Part shown: positions 44,354 through 52,328 of the stretch, one piece after another
Numbering within the stretch: the first letter of the stretch is position 1
Layout of the letters: each line of letters opens with the position of its first letter
Origin: Rariglobus sp.
Lineage (GTDB): Bacteria; Verrucomicrobiota; Verrucomicrobiia; Opitutales; Opitutaceae
DNA: 64,000 nucleotides
Assembly: GCA_029266495.1 (NCBI GenBank)
Contig: JAQSWS010000004.1
Coordinates: forward strand, 1-64,000
Direction of reading: 5' to 3'
Made by a program: the position numbers and the translations under genes
The notes under the pieces: model-generated
The model's database searches: none
The model's input: the letters and a program-made list of their open reading frames with translations, nothing else
Told to the model about the DNA's origin: nothing

Positions 44354-45160
44354 ATGGCAAAATCCACACCGCTCGAGAAACTCAAAGACGAAGCCGGACT
44401 CCCCGACAACAAGTGGGGGAAGTTGCTCGGGGCGACGCCCGTCATCATGACGGTCATCGCCACATTGCTGGCGGGTCTCGCCTCCAGTGAGATGACCAAG
44501 GCGCAATACGAGCGCGCCTATGCCGCTCAACTCCAGTCGCGCGCGGGCGATCAGTGGGCGTTTTTCCAGGCGAAACGCCTGCGTGGCGAGATGCAGCGCA
44601 ACACGCTCGACTTGCTGATGGCGCAAGCCGGCGCCGGCGCACCGGCCGCCGAGGACGCGCCGCCTCCGCCGCCTGCTCCCGAAATCGCGCCCGAGCTCGC
44701 CGTCGTTCTTCAAGCCATGCGCGATGATGCGCCGGACGAGACGCTCGCCCCGCTCCTGTTGCGGCTCCCGCCCGCGATGCTGGCCGGGGCCCAGCGCGTG
44801 GCGAAGGACCACGCGGCGGGCTATGACGCGATCACCCGGCCCCTGCTTGAAAAAATCGAGGCGGGTGGATCCGTGGCCGGGCGCCTCCGTTTTAATACGA
44901 CCCGCTACGATCACGAGGCCCAGCTCAATGCGGCGATCGCCCGGCTCTACGAAGTGCAGGTGCGCAAGACCAACTTCCAGGCCCAGCGGCATCACACGCG
45001 CAGCCAGCGTTTTTTCTTCGGCATGCTCGCAGCGCAGATGGGCGTGATCATCAGCACCCTCGCCATGGCCGCAAAAAAGCGAAACCTGCTCTGGTCGCTC
45101 GCCGCCGGTGCGGGCCTGGTCGCGATCGTGTTTGCGATCTACGTTTATCTCTACGTCTGA
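44354..45160 (+). CDS. DUF4337 family membrane protein
   Basis: The 268-residue protein has one membrane segment near residues 28-45 (VIMTVIATLLAGLASSE) and two at the C-terminus (FFFGMLAAQMGVIISTLAMA, AAGAGLVAIVFAIYVYLYV). A soluble helical middle and a Pro/Ala-rich stretch (about residues 96-112) lie between. This is the DUF4337 layout, including the QYERAYAAQLQSRAGDQWAF segment; the function of the family is unknown. It is the last gene of the run before the KaiC region. Confidence 0.82.
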   Translation: MAKSTPLEKLKDEAGLPDNKWGKLLGATPVIMTVIATLLAGLASSEMTKAQYERAYAAQLQSRAGDQWAFFQAKRLRGEMQRNTLDLLMAQAGAGAPAAEDAPPPPPAPEIAPELAVVLQAMRDDAPDETLAPLLLRLPPAMLAGAQRVAKDHAAGYDAITRPLLEKIEAGGSVAGRLRFNTTRYDHEAQLNAAIARLYEVQVRKTNFQAQRHHTRSQRFFFGMLAAQMGVIISTLAMAAKKRNLLWSLAAGAGLVAIVFAIYVYLYV

Positions 45161-45216
45161 ACCGGGGAGGTGGCGTCTCGCCACCCTCGGATCGGGAAAT
45201 TTCGACCCCGGGCATT

Positions 45217-45244
45217 TTGCATACGGGTGGGAGGCGTGTAAAAT
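45217..45244 (+). promoter_or_regulatory. Possible sigma-70 promoter of the KaiC operon
   Basis: TTGCAT at 45217-45222 and TAAAAT at 45239-45244 are 16 bp apart and lie about 107 bases upstream of the KaiC-like start. It is in the only AT-rich stretch of the 190-bp gap, where I see no gene. Confidence 0.45.
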
Positions 45245-45350
45245 AGTTGAAATTGTCTTACCCTTTGTTGCGCACTTTCCCTGAGGCTGGCTGTCGGGCC
45301 TACAGGCGAAAATAGCCATCCAGCACTTCAACCCCAAATCATACCTACTA

Positions 45351-46838
45351 ATGAAACCAACGTTAGCGTCTGAAACCTGCGCCACCGGCGTGGAGGGATT
45401 GGATGAAATTCTCCGGGGAGGCCTGCCTTCCCAGCGTTTGTATCTCCTGAAGGGCAACCCGGGCGTGGGCAAGACGACGCTCGCGCTGCAGTATTTGATC
45501 GAAGGCGTCAGGCGAGGCGAACCAGGGTTGTATATCACGCTTTCGGAAACGCGGGACGAAATTAACTCGGTCGCCCGGTCCCATGGCTGGAGCCTTGAAG
45601 GGCTTGCCATTTTCGAGTTGTCCGCACTCGAGCATCAACTGGCGCAGGAGTCGCAGAACACGGTGTTCCGTCCCTCGGAAATCGAATTGAACAAGACGAC
45701 CGACATTCTGCTGGGCCGGATCGACGAGGTGAAGCCGAAGCGGCTGGTGATCGACTCGCTCTCGGAACTCCGGCTGCTCTCGGACACGCCGCTTCGCTAT
45801 CGCCGGCAGATGCTGTCCCTCAAACAATTTCTCAGCGTGCGCGATGTCACCGTGATGTTGCTGGACGACCATGCGGCGGACGGGGGCGACCTGCATGTGC
45901 AGAGCATCGCCCACGGGGTGATCACCATCGAGCAGCTGGAGTCCGACTACGGTGCCGAGCGGCGCCGGGTGAAGATCAACAAGCTGCGTGGAATTAATTT
46001 TGCCGGCGGTTTTCATGATGCGGTCATCGTGGAGGGCGGCTTGAAAATCTTTCCGCGTCTCGTGGCGGCGGAGCATGGCGTTCCGTTTGAAGCGGGGATC
46101 GCGCAAACGGAAATCCCTGCGCTGGACGCGCTGGTGGGCGGCGGACTCGACCGGGGCACCAGCTGCCTTTTGCTGGGGCCGGCCGGCACGGGCAAGTCCA
46201 CCATCGCCCTTCAATTTGCGGTGGCCGCGGCGCAGCGGGGTGAATCGGTGCTTCTCTGCCTTTTCGAGGAGAATGCCCGCACCCTGGTGGCCCGGGCGGA
46301 CTCGGTGAACATGCCGGTCAAGGCGCTGGTGGATTCCGGTCTGATCGAGATCCGGCAGGTGGATCCGGTGGAACTCGCCCCGGGTGAGTTCGTGAACATG
46401 GTTCAGCAGCGGGTTCAAAAGGACCGCGTGAGCATGGTCATCGTCGACAGCCTCAACGGCTACCTGCAGGCGATGCCGGACGTGAAATTTCTCAACATCC
46501 AGCTGCATGAGCTGCTCGCGTTCCTCAGCCACCATGGAGTGGTCACGATCATGACCGTCGCGCAGCATGGCATCGTGGGCCAGATGAACACGCCGATCGA
46601 TCTGACCTATCTGGCGGACACGGTGATGCTCCTTCGTTATTTTGAGCAGGAGGGGCGTATCCGGAAGGCAATTTCCGTGGTGAAAAAACGCATGGGCCGG
46701 CATGAGGACACCATTCGGGAACTCAAGATGAGCAACATGGGCATCCGGGTCGGGGAACCGTTGGAGAAATTCCATGGGGTGCTGACCGGGGTTCCCACAT
46801 TTCAAGGCAAAGCGGCTGACATGCTGCCCGAGACGTGA
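45351..46838 (+). CDS. KaiC-like double RecA-fold ATPase
   Basis: The 495-residue protein has two KaiC domains. CI has Walker A LLKGNPGVGKTTLALQYL (Lys41) and Walker B RLVIDSLSELRLLSD. CII has Walker A LLLGPAGTGKSTIALQFA (Lys282) and Walker B MVIVDSLNGYLQAM. In cyanobacterial KaiC each domain carries a Glu pair after the third strand. Here CII keeps it (CLFEENARTLV) but CI reads ITLSETRDEI with one Glu. I do not see a clear Ser-Thr pair equivalent to the phosphorylated KaiC sites. Bacterial KaiC relatives without KaiA/KaiB pair with histidine kinases, as here: the kinase gene overlaps by four bases. A signalling role rather than a circadian clock is the safer reading. Confidence 0.9.
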   Translation: MKPTLASETCATGVEGLDEILRGGLPSQRLYLLKGNPGVGKTTLALQYLIEGVRRGEPGLYITLSETRDEINSVARSHGWSLEGLAIFELSALEHQLAQESQNTVFRPSEIELNKTTDILLGRIDEVKPKRLVIDSLSELRLLSDTPLRYRRQMLSLKQFLSVRDVTVMLLDDHAADGGDLHVQSIAHGVITIEQLESDYGAERRRVKINKLRGINFAGGFHDAVIVEGGLKIFPRLVAAEHGVPFEAGIAQTEIPALDALVGGGLDRGTSCLLLGPAGTGKSTIALQFAVAAAQRGESVLLCLFEENARTLVARADSVNMPVKALVDSGLIEIRQVDPVELAPGEFVNMVQQRVQKDRVSMVIVDSLNGYLQAMPDVKFLNIQLHELLAFLSHHGVVTIMTVAQHGIVGQMNTPIDLTYLADTVMLLRYFEQEGRIRKAISVVKKRMGRHEDTIRELKMSNMGIRVGEPLEKFHGVLTGVPTFQGKAADMLPET

Positions 46839-48076
46839 GCCGCGCTTCCCGAGTTCAATTCGAAGACCGTGTGCTGATCGTGGCACCGTTGGGGGCGGAC
46901 GCGCGCAATATCAGCGAGGTGCTGGCCGGGGCCGGCTGCGATCCACTGGTCTGTGGCAATATCGAGGAGATCGCGCGTGAGTTCGCGCACGGTTGCGGCG
47001 CGATGGTGATGACGGAGGAGGCCATGGATTCACACGATCATCTGCTTCTATCGTCGGAGTTGAAGGGGCAACCGCCCTGGTCGGACGTGCCGATCGTCCT
47101 GATCACCACGGGTGGCGGCACCGTGAGTGTGAACACCACGCAGACCATCGAATGGATGGGCGCCCGGGCAAATCTGACATTGATCGAGCGTCCGCTGCGG
47201 GCCTCGACCCTGGTGGCGGCGGTGACGACGGCGTTGCGCGCACGGGCCCGGCAATATGAGATCCGCGACTTGCTCGCGGATCGGGAAAAGCTCCTCGCGT
47301 CACTTGAAGTGCGGGTGGCGGAGCGCACGGTCAAACTTCAGCAGATGGTGGAGGAACTGGAGGCGTTTTCCTACAGTGTGTCGCACGATTTGCGCGCGCC
47401 CTTGCGCGTGCTGGACGGCTATGCCCAGGCGCTGATCGAGGATTACGGCGCTTCGCTGGAGCCGGGCGCGAAGGAGTTGCTGGACCGGATTTCCCGGACG
47501 GCGCAACGCATGGATCGTCTGACCCAGGACGTGCTCGCCTACACCCGGGTGTCGCGTGCGGAGCTGGTGCTGGAGCCGATCGAGTTGGAATCGATGTTGC
47601 GCGCGGTGATCGAGCAATACCCGTCGCTCATTGCATCCAGCCATCTCATCCACGTGCACGCGCCGCTCGGCACGGTCCTTGGGCATGGGCCTTCGTTGAT
47701 CCAATGTTTCTCCAACCTGCTGGAGAACGCCCTTAAATTTGTTCGCGACGGAGAGCTTCCCCAGATCGACATTTATGCGGAGCCGCGCGGGGATCGCATC
47801 CGGGTGACCGTGCAGGACCACGGGGTCGGGATCAGTCCGGCGCACCAGGACCGGATTTTCAACATGTTTGAACGGGCCGCCGCGCACAAGCACGTTCCCG
47901 GCACGGGCATCGGCCTGGCCATCGTGAAAAAAGCGGCGGAGCGAATGGGCGGTTCCGTGGGCGTCCAGTCGGAGCCGGGCAACGGTTCCCGTTTCTGGCT
48001 CGAGCTTGCGCGCGCGGATCTGAGTGGAACGCCCGGCGAAAACGCCGCGTATGCAAACCCGGTCACAGGCATTTAA
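46835..48076 (+). CDS. Sensor histidine kinase with pseudo-receiver N-terminus
   Basis: The 413-residue protein starts with a GTG that overlaps the KaiC-like stop (GTGA). Residues 10-130 resemble a receiver domain (RVLIVAPLGADARNISEVLA), but the phosphoacceptor position reads MVMTEEA, with no Asp, so it is a pseudo-receiver. A coiled coil follows (residues about 140-175), then the HisKA H-box FSYSVSHDLRAPLRVLDGYA (His184) and an HATPase domain with LLENALKFV, VQDHGVGISP and GTGIGLAIVKKAAERMGG. It has no membrane segment and should be cytoplasmic. The likely partners are the KaiC-like ATPase before it and the response regulator after it. Confidence 0.9.
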   Translation: MSRASRVQFEDRVLIVAPLGADARNISEVLAGAGCDPLVCGNIEEIAREFAHGCGAMVMTEEAMDSHDHLLLSSELKGQPPWSDVPIVLITTGGGTVSVNTTQTIEWMGARANLTLIERPLRASTLVAAVTTALRARARQYEIRDLLADREKLLASLEVRVAERTVKLQQMVEELEAFSYSVSHDLRAPLRVLDGYAQALIEDYGASLEPGAKELLDRISRTAQRMDRLTQDVLAYTRVSRAELVLEPIELESMLRAVIEQYPSLIASSHLIHVHAPLGTVLGHGPSLIQCFSNLLENALKFVRDGELPQIDIYAEPRGDRIRVTVQDHGVGISPAHQDRIFNMFERAAAHKHVPGTGIGLAIVKKAAERMGGSVGVQSEPGNGSRFWLELARADLSGTPGENAAYANPVTGI

Positions 48077-48113
48077 GATAAACGTCGCCCCACTATTTTC
48101 TCTTTCGGCTACC

Positions 48114-48545
48114 ATGACCCCTCCAATGACAGTTCTCCTCGCCGAGGATAATGAAGATGACCTGTTTCTCACCAAGCGCGTGTTGACGAAGGCGGGCGTC
48201 GCCCCGGTCTTTCACGTGGCGGATGGAAAAGAGGCGATGGATTATCTGGCGGGGCTGGGGACTTACTCGGACCGCGTGCGCTACCCGCTGCCGGATGTCG
48301 TGCTGCTCGATTTGAAGATGCCGGTTTACACCGGTCACGAAGTGCTGGAATGGCTCCGCGAGCAGCCTGGATTGGAGGACTTGAAGGTCTATGTGCTGAC
48401 CTCTTCGGATGAAGAGCGGGACCGCGAACGGGCCAGGAAAGCCGGTGTCCACGGGTATCTTGTGAAGCCGCTGTCGCCGGCCCACCTTATGACGGTTTTC
48501 GACGGCAAGGCGATTGGGTTGAACGGCCGGGATAAATGCGCGTGA
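48114..48545 (+). CDS. Single-domain response regulator (Rcp1-like)
   Basis: The 143-residue protein is one receiver domain with acidic residues in LLAEDNEDDLFL, phosphoacceptor Asp66 in VVLLDLKMPVYTG and the conserved Lys in GYLVKPLSP. There is no output domain. The Rcp1 type is common next to phytochrome and KaiC-associated kinases. The ATG at 48114 lies 37 bp after the kinase stop; two codons later a second start (MTVLL) is also possible. It may take phosphate from the adjacent kinase. Confidence 0.9.
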   Translation: MTPPMTVLLAEDNEDDLFLTKRVLTKAGVAPVFHVADGKEAMDYLAGLGTYSDRVRYPLPDVVLLDLKMPVYTGHEVLEWLREQPGLEDLKVYVLTSSDEERDRERARKAGVHGYLVKPLSPAHLMTVFDGKAIGLNGRDKCA

Positions 48546-49166
48546 TTACCGCGCGGGTGAAGGCCGGAGCCGCATCATCCGCTGATGCTGGCGTTGACGC
48601 GCCTCGTTGCGCTGTTCTTTGGATGCCCAGGTGTCCAGCGGAGCGATGGCCAGACGGATGGTCTCGTCGGAGAATTTATCGGCCAGCAACACGGCGCGGG
48701 CTTTTGAGGCAACGTCATCCCAATGTCCGGAGCGATGGACGCGGACGAGAACGTCGAGCAGGCGGCGGGTGACGTCGTCGAGGCGCGGGCGAAGCTCGGT
48801 TCGCAGATCAAACGGAGGGCCGGGAGGCACCGGAACACCCTTGGCCCAGCCGGCGAGGAGCTCGGTTTGAACCTGGCGCGAGGCCGTGATTTGCGCGGTG
48901 AAAAACAATTCGGCGTCATCCCGGGGAAGGCCCTTGCCGGTCGCCTGGGCGGTGAGCGTGGCGAGAATCGCGGCTTCCCGTGCCGGATCGTGCACCGGTG
49001 CTCCGGAGTGTTGTTTGGCGCGGGCCACTTCGCGGGCGAGTGCGAGGCGTTCAGACATGAGCAGGCCCAATTCGGAGCGGTCAGCGGGAGATTGGGGCCG
49101 TGTTGCGCAACCCGCGAACAAGGTTGCGATGAGTGCGCAGGCGAGAGCTCCCCGGAGGAAATACAT
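48546..49166 (-). CDS. Exported gamma-type chorismate mutase, probable lipoprotein
   Basis: The 206-residue protein has a lipoprotein signal (YFLRGALACALIATLFAGC, Cys20) followed by a secreted AroQ-gamma chorismate mutase pattern: LLMSERLALAREVARAKQHS, VHDPAREAAILATLTAQA and ELFFTAQITASRQVQTELLA. These residues match the helical core of periplasmic chorismate mutases, which convert chorismate to prephenate outside the cytoplasm. The C-terminal region is a second helical repeat as in that group. Its stop abuts the response regulator stop, tail to tail. The start at 49166 is chosen for the signal peptide. Why a lipoprotein form is exported is unknown. Confidence 0.75.
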   Translation of the reverse strand: MYFLRGALACALIATLFAGCATRPQSPADRSELGLLMSERLALAREVARAKQHSGAPVHDPAREAAILATLTAQATGKGLPRDDAELFFTAQITASRQVQTELLAGWAKGVPVPPGPPFDLRTELRPRLDDVTRRLLDVLVRVHRSGHWDDVASKARAVLLADKFSDETIRLAIAPLDTWASKEQRNEARQRQHQRMMRLRPSPAR

Positions 49167-49226
49167 CCGCTCAACCACGCGGAAAATCACCGGCTTGGCA
49201 ATCGAGAGCATGGGCCGCGGGACGGG

Positions 49227-52139
49227 TTATTCGTAGGAGATGCGGAGACGCAGGAAACGGCGGGGCGAGTCGGAAAGGCTGACGGCGTCGGTGACCGTGA
49301 CGGGGGTGGTGATGCTCACGGAGCCCGGGTTGGTGGCGAGCGTGCTCCAGGCTGCCAGATCGGAGCTGGCTTCGACGGTGTAATCCAATTCGGAGCGGAC
49401 GCGAAAAAAAGAAAGCTGAAGATGGGAACCTGAAACCTGCGGGACGGGTGCGGGGGCGCTGGCGGCGTTGATCGGATCGCCACCGACCGCGTATTCAAGG
49501 AGATTGGACAAGCCGTCTCCATCAGGATCGAAGGTGTCGGCGGCCACGCCGGTGTTATCGGTGGTTCCAAAGTGAGTCTGGCGCCAGCTCGCGAGGGGCG
49601 AGTAGTTCACCGTGACGGTGGCAACAGGCGACCACTCGCGCCACACCGAGTCGGAATAGGCGCGCACGCGATAGCGCCAGGACGAGCCGTCGGTTTTACC
49701 GGCAATGGTATGACCGGTCACGGTGAGATCAGCAGAGATCGTCGTCCAACTGGTGGCGTCGCGCAGGATTCCGGTGAGCTCGATGTCATCAAGCGCGTAG
49801 CCGTAGGCGGGAAACCCGGACCAGCCCCAGAGTTGTTCGCTGGTCGCGAGGAAACGCAGGCGGCAAACGTCACCGGCGGAAAAGCCGGCGGACTCGAGCA
49901 GGGCGTAGGTGAGGGTGACGGTTGTCCACGCCGTCACGAAGCCGTCGTAGGTGGCGAGCGTGGTCCAGGTGAGGCCGTCGTCCCGGGTGAGCTGGATGCG
50001 GAGATCGCCGCGGCCACTGGCGCGTTGAGAAAGGAATTTGAAGCTCAGTGCGGAGGAGGCGGTGAGGGTGAAGGGGGCACGCAGGGCGAGGCCTCGATAT
50101 TCGGGCATGAAATAATCATCGGTCGTGTTGATGAGGGCATCGGGGCCGGGAAGTTTGGAGGCGAGTTCATAACAGGCGGTTCCCCCGGGAGTGGCATTGC
50201 CGAGGGTGCTGTGTCCGACGGCTCCGAAAATCTGCCAGTGGTCACGCAGGGCGGCGAGGGACTCGGCGTCATCGAAAAACGTGGTGACGGTCGTGGCGGT
50301 GCCTTCCTGGAGTTCATAGGAGGTGGCGGCCGAGGCTGCGGACCACGTGACGGTGTAACTGGAAGCCGGGGCGACCGCGGGTTCAATGGTGGGCACGCGC
50401 GTTTGCAACCGGTAGGTCATGAGTGCGCCGGCCGGAGAAAAATCGGTGACGACGATGCCGGTGTGGAATGCGGGATTGTCGGTGCGCGTATACGGATAAG
50501 TGCCGCCTGCCTGGTAACGCATGGCATTGGTTTCGGGGTCTCCGGTGATGTCGCGAAAGCCACCGGCCAGGCCATTGGTGGCGGTCCACACATGGGCCGT
50601 GCTGGCGATGGCCGAGGTGCGCAAGGTGTCGCCGCCATCGGCTTCTTCGACGCGGATCGCAGGAGTTTCGAAGAGGGAGGAATTGTTGGCGGCGGTGACG
50701 ACACGGGCGTCGATATGCGTGATGAGAAGGCCCGAGGGGAGACCGGCGTCGAAACCCGAACCGCCGCGGTTTTCGATCAGGAAATACTCGGGATCCTCGC
50801 CGCTGCCGCGCAACACGTGGGCCGAGGGGGAGGAGGCGAGACGGGGCAGGGAGTGTTCGGCGCAGGAATGGGCGGGCTGCGGGTCGAGGTAACCGAGGAG
50901 CATTTTGGAAAATGCCTCCATGTGGGTGGGGCGACTTTCGGTGGCGGAACCGCCGCTGGCACCCCAGCCGCCGTAGCCCATGAGTCCCCACGCGCCGATG
51001 CCTTTGGTCACACTCCCAAGATCATAAAGATCGGAGAGGCCGAACAGGTGTCCCATTTCGTGGACCAGGGTGCCGATGCGCATGATGCCGGTGGAGGAGC
51101 TTTGCAGGCCGCGCATGGCGCTGGTGATGGCAAAGGCGCTCATTTTTTTGCCATCACGCGTTTCCATCGCGGGCAGCGACCATTGCCGGGGCCAGACGCA
51201 GGTGGACGGGTTGGCCGGGATCGCCTCGGAGAAACCGGAGTAGATCACGACCACCAGGTCCGCCCAGCCGTCGTTGTTTCCGTCACCTGCGGAGAAATCA
51301 AACCCGGCGGTATCCGCCGCGGCGAGGGCATCGGCGGCGAGGTTTCGGGCGCGTCCCGCGCCGGAGACTTCGTTGGCATTGTCGCCGTAGTAGGCTTCGT
51401 TTTGCGGCAGTTGCACCCAGTCGCTGACGATGAAGGTGATGTCGGTGCGGCCATAGGACACTTCATGATAATAGTCGCGAGCGGATCCGGTGGCCCCGTC
51501 TCCGCTGTAGCCGGGAGTGTTGAACAAGGCGTCGTAGTCGGCGCGGGGTTTCCCGCGCGAAGTGAGCGGGGCGGAGGTGCCTGCATCCCAGTGATCGGCA
51601 AAGGAGGCGAGGATGACGATGCAGCGCAGGTTGTTTGAGGCGGGCGGGGCGGGTGATGGAGGCGGGGAATCGCCGACCGATGCTTCGGGTCCGGTCTGCG
51701 CGGAGGCAGAGGCTGCTGTTCCGGAGGAGAGAAGGGCGCGTGAAAACGGGCGGCCGGGGTCGCGCAACGTGCGCAAGCGCTCGTGGATGAGTGCGCGGGG
51801 CGGCAGGTCGTGTCGGCGCAGGCCGAGTGCGGCGGGGTTCAACTTGCCGACCGGCGCGTCGGGAACGAAGTCGAAGGCTGCACGATCCTGGCGCGGACGG
51901 CGGTATTTCCAGCGGCCATCGGTGTCTTTGCCGATGACGTAGCCGTCCTCGGTCTCGTTCCAGTTGAACCATTCGTCTCCTTGCAGGCGTGCGCGAAAGC
52001 GACTGCCGTCGGGCTGGGTGAGTTCGGCCACCTCGTTTGAAGCGGGGCCGCCCCGGCAGGGAGGGATCATCCCCGCGCCGAGTGAAAGACCGAGGAGCAG
52101 TCGGGCAATGGGTGTCGAGAGAGGAACGTGGGATCGCAT
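49227..52139 (-). CDS. Secreted M6-family metalloprotease
   Basis: The 970-residue protein has a signal peptide (LLLGLSLGAGMIPPCRGGPA), then a propeptide-like region containing WFNWNETEDGYVIGKD. The peptidase domain carries the zinc motif HEMGHLFGLSDLYD around residue 359, and ASFADHWDAGTSAP marks its start. The later part has fibronectin/MAM-like beta domains (residues about 590-860), and the C-terminus has the DPDGDGLSNLLEYAVGGDP segment common in verrucomicrobial exported proteins. It would degrade extracellular protein. A long terminator-like hairpin lies upstream, so it is a separate transcript from the symporter gene. Confidence 0.88.
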   Translation of the reverse strand: MRSHVPLSTPIARLLLGLSLGAGMIPPCRGGPASNEVAELTQPDGSRFRARLQGDEWFNWNETEDGYVIGKDTDGRWKYRRPRQDRAAFDFVPDAPVGKLNPAALGLRRHDLPPRALIHERLRTLRDPGRPFSRALLSSGTAASASAQTGPEASVGDSPPPSPAPPASNNLRCIVILASFADHWDAGTSAPLTSRGKPRADYDALFNTPGYSGDGATGSARDYYHEVSYGRTDITFIVSDWVQLPQNEAYYGDNANEVSGAGRARNLAADALAAADTAGFDFSAGDGNNDGWADLVVVIYSGFSEAIPANPSTCVWPRQWSLPAMETRDGKKMSAFAITSAMRGLQSSSTGIMRIGTLVHEMGHLFGLSDLYDLGSVTKGIGAWGLMGYGGWGASGGSATESRPTHMEAFSKMLLGYLDPQPAHSCAEHSLPRLASSPSAHVLRGSGEDPEYFLIENRGGSGFDAGLPSGLLITHIDARVVTAANNSSLFETPAIRVEEADGGDTLRTSAIASTAHVWTATNGLAGGFRDITGDPETNAMRYQAGGTYPYTRTDNPAFHTGIVVTDFSPAGALMTYRLQTRVPTIEPAVAPASSYTVTWSAASAATSYELQEGTATTVTTFFDDAESLAALRDHWQIFGAVGHSTLGNATPGGTACYELASKLPGPDALINTTDDYFMPEYRGLALRAPFTLTASSALSFKFLSQRASGRGDLRIQLTRDDGLTWTTLATYDGFVTAWTTVTLTYALLESAGFSAGDVCRLRFLATSEQLWGWSGFPAYGYALDDIELTGILRDATSWTTISADLTVTGHTIAGKTDGSSWRYRVRAYSDSVWREWSPVATVTVNYSPLASWRQTHFGTTDNTGVAADTFDPDGDGLSNLLEYAVGGDPINAASAPAPVPQVSGSHLQLSFFRVRSELDYTVEASSDLAAWSTLATNPGSVSITTPVTVTDAVSLSDSPRRFLRLRISYE

Positions 52140-52210
52140 GACGAAGGGCGCCTGCGATGCGAACCAGGCAATCCACCTGGCAGCGAAAGGGCCGCCGATG
52201 CGGGTGCATG

Positions 52211-52240
52211 AAAAAGGCGCTACGCGGGACGTAGCGCCTT
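52211..52240 (-). terminator. Terminator of the symporter gene
   Basis: On the minus strand AAGGCGCTACG pairs with CGTAGCGCCTT around a GTCCCG loop and is followed by TTTTTC. It lies about 89 bp beyond the symporter stop. Confidence 0.85.
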
Positions 52241-52265
52241 CGAGGATGAATTTGATCTGTGGTTC

Positions 52266-52322
52266 CCGGACTTGAAGTCCCGGTCCGCTCGTGCCGGGTT
52301 TTCCCCAAGGAGAAAACCCGGT
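52266..52322. repeat. Two neighbouring hairpins beyond the symporter gene
   Basis: CCGGACTTGAAGTCCCGG at about 52267-52283 is a short imperfect hairpin, and CCGGGTTTTC pairs with GAAAACCCGG across 52294-52321. The second has no T tract on either strand, so it looks like a repeat-type hairpin and not a second terminator. Confidence 0.55.
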
Positions 52323-52328
52323 CGCCCC

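Noticed and set aside
49572-51638. A 688-codon plus-strand frame
   Set aside because: It is a Gly-rich shadow of the M6 protease gene on the other strand, which has the HEMGH zinc motif.
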